This document shows, piece by piece, positions 11,674 through 21,700 of a DNA stretch of 25,421 nt. Position numbers and translations under genes: made by a program. The notes beneath the pieces are model-generated. The model made no database searches, was not told the DNA's origin, and saw only the letters and a list, made by a program, of their open reading frames with translations. The DNA comes from Ichthyophonus hoferi. Lineage: Eukaryota; Opisthokonta; Ichthyosporea; Ichthyophonida; Ichthyophonidae. Position 1 is the stretch's first letter. Every line of letters starts with the position of its first letter. The stretch spans positions 54,144 through 79,564 of the forward strand of contig NAOQ01000250.1 in NCBI GenBank assembly GCA_002751075.1. Reading direction: 5' to 3'.

Positions 11674-13971
11674 CTTGTCTCTTAACTAATAATAACTATT
11701 TGGATCAACTAGAAGACGACAAGAATACCGTACATCAAACATTAATTTAATACAACAGATCTTAGTTTTAGTTTCAAAAGTCAAATAGAATTTAGTACGG
11801 TAGGTGCTATTTTTATTTCTAATAATACTTATATAAAAACTATTGAAAGATATAAAATGTTTTTTATTGGATATAACCATAACCAACAGATTAAGATATA
11901 TCAGAATTTAGTTGAACCTGGGGGTCTGACCTGGATCAGCGAATCGTCTGTGGTGGAACAATTTTTAAGATCAAAACCTGTTCACTTGGATGAGGTAAAT
12001 TTCTCGAATTTCATTCAATCTCCCTAATTGCAATTAGGTATCTTCCATTGAGTCGATTCCAACTCTTATTTTTTTGGGATCATCGGTATCAATGAAGACA
12101 GATGCCCTGTCGGTATTTATAGCACTTGTAGTATTAAAGATATGTGTATGATGTGGACAAAAATATGCCAATATTTGCTGATCTTTATATTTCTTCTCTT
12201 TTAGTTTTTCCTGTGTTTGGTCATAGTCTTTTTAATGAAAGCCGGTTATTTTTGAATCACATTGCAATACAATTAGAGTAAGATACATACAATTATAACC
12301 ATTATCATGCATTCCAGACTGATTTAAATTGATAGTTTTAGTTTGAATTAATTCCCAATTAAACAGTTTTATTGTTTTTTTCTCAGCATGCAGAACTAGA
12401 ATGTTATATTTACTTGCTATTGGATATATGAGATTATACTATAAAGACATTCAAATAAATACGTTTATAATATTATATAAAATATATCTTGCTTGTAAGA
12501 GTGAATAAAAATATTGCATTGGAAATGGCATGTTTAATGTTTAGAAATGCTAGATTTAGCACCTACCATTCCGGCAGGGCGGCCACTAAAATAATATTAT
12601 GTTATTGTGGTGAGTATAAAACGGATAAACCTGTAATTATACGTGATATTGCAGTAAATGAATGAGTAGACAAATGTTAAGTCGCAACAGTTGTTTAATA
12701 TTTTGATTGTACATTTCTGAATAGATTTGAGATACGTATTCTGGTATTTTTTATATTTAACCATTTGTATGGATAGCCCAACTAATAGTTCGAGTGGTTT
12801 GTGTATATATGTACCAATTCTATTGTCATATCTTGCATATACTACTTAAGTTAGTTTGTATTTAATGATGTAATATGGCATTTCTAACTATTTAACCATA
12901 TAAAATTGTATACGTACAAATCAAAATAGTCATAAATAAATTAAGAGAAACGCATATTATGAGAATAAACTTGCGTATTAAATTAATAAGTAAAACAAGG
13001 TAGTTAGAGGATAGAATATGTCAATTAATTATCATTAGTGCATATGAGAACTATTATGATTCGTAAGTGTAGCTATGATATGAAAGTTAATAAAATAATA
13101 TCTGAGAGTGAATAGATGATAAAGGGATAATGATTTGATAGATAATGATGAAGTTGGTAGAATAATTATAATAAGGTAAGAGTAGGGCATATATTGAATT
13201 GCACAACAAAGACGAAATCGAAGGTAAATTCAACAAAAAGGACGATTCATTTGGTGTTGGTGGATATATTTAAATAGCTAGTATGATTGGATATTAGGAT
13301 TATGAACTGATTCACGGGGTTGGAGAACGAACTGTCAACATGAAAATCATGCAAAGGAGACATAAAATGAGAAGAATGGATAGTAAAGATATGGAATAGT
13401 ATAAGGATAGAAAAAGAATTGTGTGCTGTCGATTTTAGCCTTTATACTAATTATTTCACTCATGTTAATTATTTCACTCATGCTCAGGGTGGTAGCCGCC
13501 TATTGTAAGCAGAGAATTTAGAATAAAACCTGTATAGCCCATATTCAGTGCAATTACAGAATCAAGAGTCCCCAATCTGTCTTGGACAGAACCTTTTCAT
13601 ACTTTCTAAATATAGCATTTTATATATATATATAATATTTCACTACCCAGCATTAACTAATTAGATAACTATAATTGTAGCTATTTTGCCTATTTGGTAT
13701 ATGTAACTATATTTGACATCATATGTGTTCTATTGTTTATCTAGGTGAGTGTATAGAAGATATATATAGTATGTACGTCAGCTGGGGATTGGATGATAAG
13801 GTTAAAGGGATTCACGCCAGTAAAGGTATGTACCTTTACTTGCAGATCTCAGGTATAATTGTTAAACATTTTATAGTTCACAAAAGCGGTTTAACTCATC
13901 TTCTCAAACCCATCATTTTTATTTATTTTATCCAAGTATACATAGGTCCCTCGTACCAGCCGATGGAATGA
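11674..13971 (+). CDS. unrecognised multi-exon gene, C-terminal part (model)
   Basis: I do not recognise this protein. Seven candidate exons join with GT-AG introns and fully consistent phases: 11674-11729, 11905-11994, 12038-12143, 12205-12277, 12394-12494, 13745-13825 and 13937-13971 (stop TGA). Visible stretches are EPGGLTWISESSVVEQFLRS, then SIPTLIFLGSS, FPVFGHSLFNESRLFLNH, MLYLLAIGYMRLYYKD, SWGLDDKVKGIHASK and the end YIGPSYQPME. About 180 residues are modelled. The middle looks helical and partly hydrophobic, but no clear membrane segment, signal or catalytic motif is evident. The best-supported exons are 2 to 4 and the last two. The first exon and the end of the fifth are weak. An alternative last exon at 12560-12594 (GC-rich, ending GRPLK and stop) is also in phase after the fifth. 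The 5' end is not found. The gene converges on NCLX, leaving 317 bases between stops. Confidence 0.5.
13448..13483. repeat. 18-bp direct duplication
   Basis: TAATTATTTCACTCATG is present twice in direct succession inside the long intron of the unrecognised gene. It is a simple local duplication. Confidence 0.8.
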
Positions 13972-14288
13972 TCAAAACAAAACCCTAATTATAGAACCAG
14001 ATTATCCTTGATAAATATATATACAAATTCTTGACAAGACCTATATAAATTATAAAGTCAGAGTAATATACAAAGTTACTGCAAAAGACAAAATGCATCT
14101 AACCGTGTGAATGTAGTAATCTATTAGCCTAATTTTAAAAAGACATCGATAAAATATAATGGAATATATGTAGGCAACATAGGGCTTATAGGATCAGATA
14201 AGATGGTGAAATCAGTCAGTCGTACGAGAAAGATATGAAGATATAAAATAAGAATAAGCCTAAACAAACAAACATAGGCGCTATACCT
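13972..14288. other. short gap between convergent stops
   Basis: AT-rich, with no open frame. It must contain both 3' UTRs or their start. No AATAAA was found close to either stop, only near variants such as AATAAG on the + strand near 14250. A poly(A) tract that would mark NCLX as a recent retrocopy is not present. Confidence 0.5.
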
Positions 14289-16589
14289 TTACAACCCAAT
14301 GTTCATAAATCCCATTTCCTCCCAAATACAACAGCCTATGAACATAGCATACAAGGCGACCAGCCACAACCCTAACCATTTAGGGGGCCTACACCTGGTC
14401 ATAGAGTATACCACCACTACAGTAACCAGTGCAAGGAATAAAAATATCCATGCTATAACTGTCTGTGGGTGCACTGCGATCTTCTCGGCATTTCCCTTGC
14501 CTTGTATATAAGTAATGAGAAAGGAAACGCCTAATCCAGCTACATCATGGAAGAGGGGAGATCCAAAGATAGACCCTAAGGCCATAGCCATATTGCCCTG
14601 TCGTGTGACTGTCACACAAGAGACTAAATCACCTACAGAATTACCTACAGCTAGAAGGGTAATACCCAGAATGGATGTAGAAAGATTAGTAGTAACATTG
14701 CAGGCAGTCAGTAGAGAAACCACCTCATTGCCCAGCAGAGAAATCCAATTAATACTGCCCAAGAAGGCTATTATCGCAATAAACACCATCATCTTGTCCC
14801 CCGGAGCTCTATGAGTAGTAGTCAGGAAATAAAACATAACGCCGATGGCAACGCCTACAAGAAGCAAGAGAGTCCATATCGGGAAACTACTATTAGGTAA
14901 TGTTTGTTGAAAGGCATCCCAGCCAGATATCTGAACATGAGTCAAGATAAGCATGCCAGGAGGAGAGATACACACTAATAGTCTTCGGTTTCTCCCCCAT
15001 TCTCCATCACAGGGCGGTATACTCAACCATCTCATACAGGTCATAGGGAACTCAACAATGTACCTGACGTTGGTAATTATATCCTCTCCTGGCCAGTTAA
15101 ACCAACCCAAGGTAGGCTCTTTCTTCCTTCTCTTGGGTTCTTCTCCCCCATCTGCATTTAGCAATAGGTCGTCCTCACTATCTAGTCCTACCTCATCAAT
15201 CACATTATTAGACGTCGTAGCTACTATACTATTCATCTGCAAGGTAACATCGCCCCCTGTTAACATGGCTATCCTCATGTCATCATTCACAATGGTTTGC
15301 CGTATAGGATCAGGCAAGCCAACCAACTCTGGGAAGTTCTCAGGATTACTCTCATCAAAATCTGCAGCGCATGTAGCAGAATTGTTAGCTGGCTCTGCTG
15401 GAACCCTTTGCTCACCCCCAAAATTCTCCTCACTATCACTCTCATAGGTAGAACTGTTCACACTAACTATATCTCCCTTGTTTTCCTCCTCCTCGCTGGA
15501 TGACCAGTTATCTTCCAAGGCCACTAGCTCCAATTCAGGTCGAGGGAAGTTAGTAACATGGTGTATTAATGCTCTGAGACTAGCCCTGAGGCTCTTCTTC
15601 CTTTGAGGTCCTACCCCACGAAACTTCTTCTTGGTAGGCCACAGCCAGTTGATAACTACTACAATGACAATATAGCCTACGTAATAAAGTATAAGGAAGA
15701 TGGCTCCACCAAGGGTGATGCCTACTGTACATGACATACAGGTAATAGCAACTAATCCGACAATATAAGTGATGGAATCACGATAGAAATCAGCCTTGAG
15801 AACCAGAGGATACTCAGGGAGTCGGGCTGCCTCCCATATACAAATACCAAGCACCACCGTGAGGCAGAACAAAGACGCCCCCATTAGCCCACCCATCTGC
15901 ATAGCTACATCGTTATGGGTATTCAGAGCTGCAAACGTCGTGAAAAAATCGGGTGCGCTATTACCGAAGGCTAGAAGGGTTATACCTGCAACTGCAGAAG
16001 ATAAATTAAGTTCTTCAGACAGGATGGCCAAGGTAGGACAGAAATAGCTTTCAGCGGTAGACGCAAGTAAGGAGAGATACCAGATAATAAGAATTGGATA
16101 GAGAATGATCTTGGCAATCAAGGCGGCTTTGGCAAGTATCGGGTTACAGTATATAATGGCTAAGTAGTCAAATAGTTCAGCTGAATCAGAACATGAAGTA
16201 CTAACTGCAGTACACTTCTCTTTGAATGAGGATCCCTCTAATTTTACTGCCTGTTGACAGGCAGTACTAACTGTACCATCATCACGTCTTACACGGAACT
16301 TGAAGGATTGATAAATGGTTTGTGTCTCTAAAATACCACAGTTTAATTGCTCTTTGCCCTCGATTATTTCTGTTTTACATGCTGCCTTAGGCGGGTGATT
16401 AGGTAGCAGCTCTGTACTAGCAATAACATTAGTGGCGTGTACGTGTAGAGTAACTAAGCTAACCAATATATATAATAATATACAGGTTCGTATAGGCACA
16501 CAGCCCCTTAAACCAATATTAAACCTTTTATACATTGTTGCGAAATACCTCCTTTTATAGATGAGGTTATTATAAAAATAATCGTACAA
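14289..16589 (-). CDS. SLC8B1: mitochondrial-type Na+/Ca2+ (Li+) exchanger, NCLX/SLC8B1-like, intronless
   Basis: One uninterrupted frame of 766 codons. Cation/Ca2+ exchanger family: two inverted alpha repeats form the ion path. Alpha-1 at about 202-221 has LLAFGNSAPDFFTTFAA, and alpha-2 at about 642-660 has LLAVGNSVGDLVSC; the Asn, Ser and Asp of each (N210/S211/D214; N650/S651/D654) are the usual ion ligands. The N-terminus has a hydrophobic segment (about 32-50) that could be a signal or targeting anchor, then a Cys-rich lumenal part (about 71-148, at least seven Cys). About five membrane helices follow, then a long loop (about 318-545) with acidic clusters (SSSEEEEN, DSEDD) and a basic KRRKK, then a second helix bundle. 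This is longer than human NCLX (584 residues, from memory), mainly through the loop. A second Met (codon 19, at 16535) is just as plausible a start, placing the hydrophobic segment nearer the end. In vertebrates it exports Ca2+ from the mitochondrial matrix; location here is inferred. Confidence 0.93.
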   Translation of the reverse strand: MYDYFYNNLIYKRRYFATMYKRFNIGLRGCVPIRTCILLYILVSLVTLHVHATNVIASTELLPNHPPKAACKTEIIEGKEQLNCGILETQTIYQSFKFRVRRDDGTVSTACQQAVKLEGSSFKEKCTAVSTSCSDSAELFDYLAIIYCNPILAKAALIAKIILYPILIIWYLSLLASTAESYFCPTLAILSEELNLSSAVAGITLLAFGNSAPDFFTTFAALNTHNDVAMQMGGLMGASLFCLTVVLGICIWEAARLPEYPLVLKADFYRDSITYIVGLVAITCMSCTVGITLGGAIFLILYYVGYIVIVVVINWLWPTKKKFRGVGPQRKKSLRASLRALIHHVTNFPRPELELVALEDNWSSSEEEENKGDIVSVNSSTYESDSEENFGGEQRVPAEPANNSATCAADFDESNPENFPELVGLPDPIRQTIVNDDMRIAMLTGGDVTLQMNSIVATTSNNVIDEVGLDSEDDLLLNADGGEEPKRRKKEPTLGWFNWPGEDIITNVRYIVEFPMTCMRWLSIPPCDGEWGRNRRLLVCISPPGMLILTHVQISGWDAFQQTLPNSSFPIWTLLLLVGVAIGVMFYFLTTTHRAPGDKMMVFIAIIAFLGSINWISLLGNEVVSLLTACNVTTNLSTSILGITLLAVGNSVGDLVSCVTVTRQGNMAMALGSIFGSPLFHDVAGLGVSFLITYIQGKGNAEKIAVHPQTVIAWIFLFLALVTVVVVYSMTRCRPPKWLGLWLVALYAMFIGCCIWEEMGFMNIGL

Positions 16590-16790
16590 ATATAATGCAC
16601 TTAAACGGTATGTTTATACAATAACTCATAACATAATCTAACACTAACAACTCTAGCACTTAAAATATGATATATAATACAACACAACATAAAATACAAC
16701 TTATATACAAATCAAATACTATTTTTAATCATGTTTTACTCAACAAATACCGTTTGAATGTCTTATCTTACGAGACTCTGCTACGTTATG

Positions 16791-16795
16791 ATTGG
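16791..16795 (-). promoter_or_regulatory. possible CCAAT box of NCLX
   Basis: GGGCCAATCATAACG on the - strand, about 200-250 bases before the possible start codons, in the usual position for NF-Y binding. The motif is short and could be chance. Confidence 0.3.
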
Positions 16796-18233
16796 CCCAA
16801 GGCTATCGCATACCAGTAGCGTAGGGATTAAAATCTATATATATACCAATCTCGGGATAGTTCCGCTTGGAGCAAGCTTGCAATCCTTTAAATTATTTTA
16901 ACTATATCACTTTCTAAAAAAGAAAAATTGTTTACTTTTACTTTTATGGTATTTTTTCCTAAATAGTACCTACAAACTATATCCTATTAGAATATTGGAT
17001 TAAATAGAATCATCCGTATTTAATTTGCCATGAACTCCATTTTAAAAAAACCAATCACAATATACATTTAAAGCATTAAGATCTTTATCCTATTGATGGC
17101 AAGACTAAAGATGACGAAGAGAACCCAATGATTATGGTAATATCTAGCTTTTCTCAAAGCATTTCATTGACTTAGTCTTAAATCTCACCCGGACAACTTA
17201 AAATGTAAACAAATCATTAATACTAATATTTAATATACATTATACATAATATAACACTACTGGTAAAAGTGGTTTAACCTTGCAATTTATATTTGATTGA
17301 AAGAATCATGCCTTTAAACCTCTTGAAAAATGTTATACTGGCCTATGAATTAAGAGATTTTTACAACTAAAAACTGTTCAAAATATGAATGTTTTATATT
17401 TATTTGGTATTATGTATGATGTATTATATTTACTTGGTATTATGTGTTATGTATATTCATAATAAGATGGAGTGAAGAATGAATTGCAAACCATAAACGG
17501 CCACAATTACTTTAGAATACGTTTCAGAATATAGTAATTCACAGTACCACCTGGAGAATTGTTGGCAAGCCCAAGGGGGGACCATTGTTAAAACCATTGT
17601 GCGTTTTTAACATAAAACGTGCATGATTGGAAAGAATTTAGCTTCCTTGGCTGAGAAGGAATATGATTACCATGCAGGTCATTCTGATTGGGAAAGCCTG
17701 TTGCCTCATAATCTATCTGAATGGGTAGTTTTTGATGCATAACCCAATACGGTTGTTATAAAAGGCTGTTAAGGTATTGTTTGCTTAAGAACATGTGTTT
17801 CAAACATGCCATACCTCAGAGGTTAATGGGCCTAGTAATGGAATACACTAGTTTCTGCTTGTCTGTACCATGGTACTAATCAATATTATGCCCAATCATT
17901 CGCAGCAATTAGGCATAGAATAATATTACAGAAGCTCCCAAAAATGCAGGGTGGCTTCTCAATCTAAAAAGGATCGAGTTTGTGGTCGTGGAATACCTTG
18001 GACCAAAGTAATGGAATTGGAGCAAGGGTTTATATAGAAGTTCTGAAACATTAAAATTATATCAAAGAGCTACTGCCTTTGTGGGGCACTAGTTACACTT
18101 GGTGTTTAAGTACAAGGAAAACGTGTAACCATAATTGTCAAGAGCAATGATTAAAGCATTGCCCAATGCTCTACTACTCTAACTTGTATATTCAAACTCC
18201 AGGTAATCACTTGGGTCCAGATATAAGTAGATC

Positions 18234-18239
18234 TTTATT
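18234..18239 (-). promoter_or_regulatory. possible poly(A) signal of the USP30-like gene
   Basis: AATAAA read on the - strand, about 470 bases past the stop at 18708. It is the first canonical hexamer I found downstream, and implies a 3' UTR of roughly 0.5 kb. Confidence 0.3.
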
Positions 18240-18707
18240 TAATGAAGTGTTTTATTGTTAATATGACTAACGGTAATCATCATACACTAGAGAAAACCAA
18301 ACTAGGCAGAAAAAGAAGAGTTGGTGTTCATTTATAAAGACACATACACTCCTAGTCTTAGGAGGACAGCTAGAATACTAACATCACACTCAAGTTATGA
18401 GGCTGGGCTTGTACACAGAAACCTTGTCACTACAATTAGCAAGCCAGAGATATGGTATGGTTTGGTATGGTATGGATATGCAGCACACCGAGTACAAAAG
18501 ATCAGCTAAGGTGATTCTACATCTGTGGCAATGAGGCTGGTCTATAGGGAGGTCTAGGCACTATATAGGATGGGATGTAGTTCAGACAGAACCTAACAGG
18601 GGCACATATATGACCACCATAGACAATATAACAGAGTGGTAACTCCAGTAGTAAGCTTATGAGTGGATTAAGACTAGAATAAAGGCCCTGGCTAAGTTTT
18701 TACCACA

Positions 18708-21700
18708 TCAGGAGGGATTGGATGGTTTCCATTTCTCATACCACAACATATAAGCCGGGGCCTTAAGGACAGACTCCACGTTGACCCATTTGACATTGGA
18801 ATCACTGACACATGCCCACTGCCCAGCCGCCATTCTTCGATATGTGTAGAAATGGCCCGTAGAGGAGGGCGAGCCTACATGTGCAATCACAGCACACAGA
18901 CGATATAATAGAGAGCTATTCCCTTCCCTAGTATAGGAAGCATATGAGATAGAATCAGGTTATGTTCAGAACTGGCTATCTATGCATGTATAGTGCTTGT
19001 ATTATAATTTAGTTTGGATTACCTGTTGACCAACTTTATTGCCTGTCTTGCAATGGTAATCACTCTAAAATAATGTAATGTAAGATATAGGACTCGTGTA
19101 TTGTATTATGTTATAATAATAACCATAATAATAGTAATAATAATAATAATAATAACAATGTTCTATACAATACAAACACTACAGCACCCACCCTTTAACC
19201 CCAAAGTGATAGAACGGTGAAAGATCCATAAACTCTGCAAACACTACAAAGCAGGTTGATTTGAGGGGCTCTCCCATGGCACTAAAGTATAATTGGTTAA
19301 TATGAAGACATAGTGTGGCAGGGACACGGGTGAGATGAAGCTGTATATGTAAGAAGAAGAGGGAGAGGGAGAGGAAGAGGGAGGTAGTAGAGTGGATGTG
19401 GCATTAGGAACCGATCAGATAATAGTAGGATATATAATGGCCTCTTGTTAATTAACATTTATACCCCCCCCCCTACCTAACCATCCACTGCTCTATACAT
19501 ACTCTCTGAGCCCACTCTCCTGGACCTGTACCTATACCTATCCACCCTATACCCTATATACCTATATACTCTCTCCCTCTTTCGCACCTACCTGCTTCCT
19601 AGCAGTCCGTAGTACCTTAGGTAATACCACACCCAAAGATAACAAGTCTTCTGTAGGATCTGAGAGACCCTTCAATACTCTGCATAGCAAATCTCGGATG
19701 CCATTGTCTTTTCTAGTTGTACGTGCTGTCATATCTGGGCGGCCATTCACGGGTAGGGTATTTATAGCATTATTACTAATACCATTAATACTATTATTAG
19801 TATCACTACTATTGGTAATGCTGTTGTTATTATTATTATTTTCACCAATCACATAGTTCATAGTAGATCCATTCTGAGTATCCTGGTTATTCTCTATACA
19901 GATTTGACTTTGTGATTGGCCCAATGCAATATCAGTACCTCCACTGATCTGTTTCTTAATATTCATTGGATCATTCAGATGTTCAGTTTGTATGCCATTG
20001 CTCACTTTCTTTATACCTTTCCTTCTCTTATAGTTTTTCTTTTGTGTTGATCGTTTTCCCTTCCTCTTGTGATTCGGCTGAAATTTCATCCCAGCTGCTC
20101 CATTGGTCAAACTATCACGATGGTAACCATAACATTCGTCTACACTATTGGTTAACTTATCTTTGAATTCTATTTTTCCATTTTGTTTGGTCGCGTTTTC
20201 AATATTTATTTCATTCATTTCCATTATAATTGGTTCAGCTGATTGAGTCTTATTGGTTCTGCTATTTCTATCTGAAAGTTTGATTGGTGTTGCTACAGAA
20301 TCATTGGCTTGCTGGGTAGATCTACTAATATGATTGGTAGAGGGGATAGGTGGGTCAAAGAAAAATGAGTATTATATACGACAGATTACTGATTCAAAAT
20401 CATATATCACGTACTGTACATTATATATCATGGGTCATCTATTTCTATAAAAGGAGAGTATATATCTATAAATGGAAATGCAGATAAGGGAAAAACCAAT
20501 GCTCAACCTCTTCTAAATGAGATGAACGTAATTGGCAGATAGCACATATTTTATATTTGCACGTAATTGGCTCATTAATAAATAATTATTTTAATTTTCA
20601 TATAAACCAATAGGATGTGTATATATATGTATATTATACCATATATGAGGTGATATTAATGTCTGGTCCATACAGCGATACACCCCATTTGTATGTTTAT
20701 ACAATAACACCCTATACATTATATTACAGTACTCTATATAGTAACATAGTGTCTATAACAGAGAATGTTGTATGGCTCGCATCTTCACCTGAATACCATT
20801 GGTGTTATATCATTGGAAATTTTCATATCATTCAATGAACACATTGAATCTAACTGAGACAGGGCCTGATTGGCCGCACACCTCCAGCAATAAAACTCAT
20901 CTACGTCCTCACTGGCTAAGAATTTTTGTAGTGACGCACCAAGAGAGACTGTAGGTGCACGTGGGTGGGGGAGAGGGAGACTGTTTATATAATTAAATGC
21001 ATTAGTATAACCAATGAAAAGCAATGGATAAATTATATATTATATCTTACTTTACTACATCATATCCTAACTTGGTACTTTTGATTATTACTATCATTAT
21101 ATACTGGATATATCATTTTATGCATTAGGATGGCCAATAGAAAGAGAGGGATATACTATACATTATATGTTACTTTATTACCTTTAATACAATCACTATT
21201 ACTACCTATATCAATATATATATATATATATTGCTTTCCGTACATATTATATTAAATACAAGAAGGTATTGACATGCATCCTCCTACGCCAGATAGTAAA
21301 AGATGGTATAATATAGTATAATAGAGTATAATAGAGTATAATATAGTATAATATAGTATAATATAGTATAATCTAGTACAATATAATATGATATAGTAAA
21401 ATATAGTACAATAATATAAAATAGTATAATATAATATAATATAGTATGATATAGTATGATATGATATGTGATAGTGAAATTATCCTTTGACCATATAGCA
21501 TTGCAGCTTCCTCATGGTATGGTGCAATATCATGGGTCATGAAATTGCCTTTTATAGATCGGTGGCGTAATCAATTAGCCAATTACGGCCAGAAATAAAG
21601 TTAAGAACCTCAAAGAAATAATAGTTTTGATCAATAACAAAACACTTTTAAAAGAAAAATAAACCAGTAGAAAAGGGAGTAGTGAGGTAGAACAACCAGC

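Larger units (their letters stand above)
16590..18707. other. NCLX upstream region and 3' flank of the USP30-like gene
   Basis: The left part is AT-rich and should hold the NCLX promoter; a CCAAT box on the - strand lies at 16795-16791. From about 17500 to 18700 the G+C rises and several short + strand frames with coding-like composition occur: 17623-17742 (39 codons, starts MIGKNLASLAEKEYDYH), about 17929-18038 and 18321-18509. None has a family match or good splice sites. Part of this stretch may simply be the 3' UTR of the USP30-like gene read backwards, or an old decayed insertion. Confidence 0.45.

Noticed and set aside
13193-13274. Open stretch on + ending HNKDEIEGKFNKKDDSFGVG...
   Set aside because: About 27 codons, with no acceptor in a suitable phase and no match. 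It lies in an intron of the modelled gene and is more likely chance.
14299-16047. Long + strand frames opposite the NCLX gene
   Set aside because: They are antisense shadows of a well-conserved exchanger frame.
19966-20166. + strand frame with Leu/Ser-rich hydrophobic run
   Set aside because: Antisense of the Lys/Arg-rich insertion exon; Lys and Glu codons read backwards give Phe, Leu and Ser.
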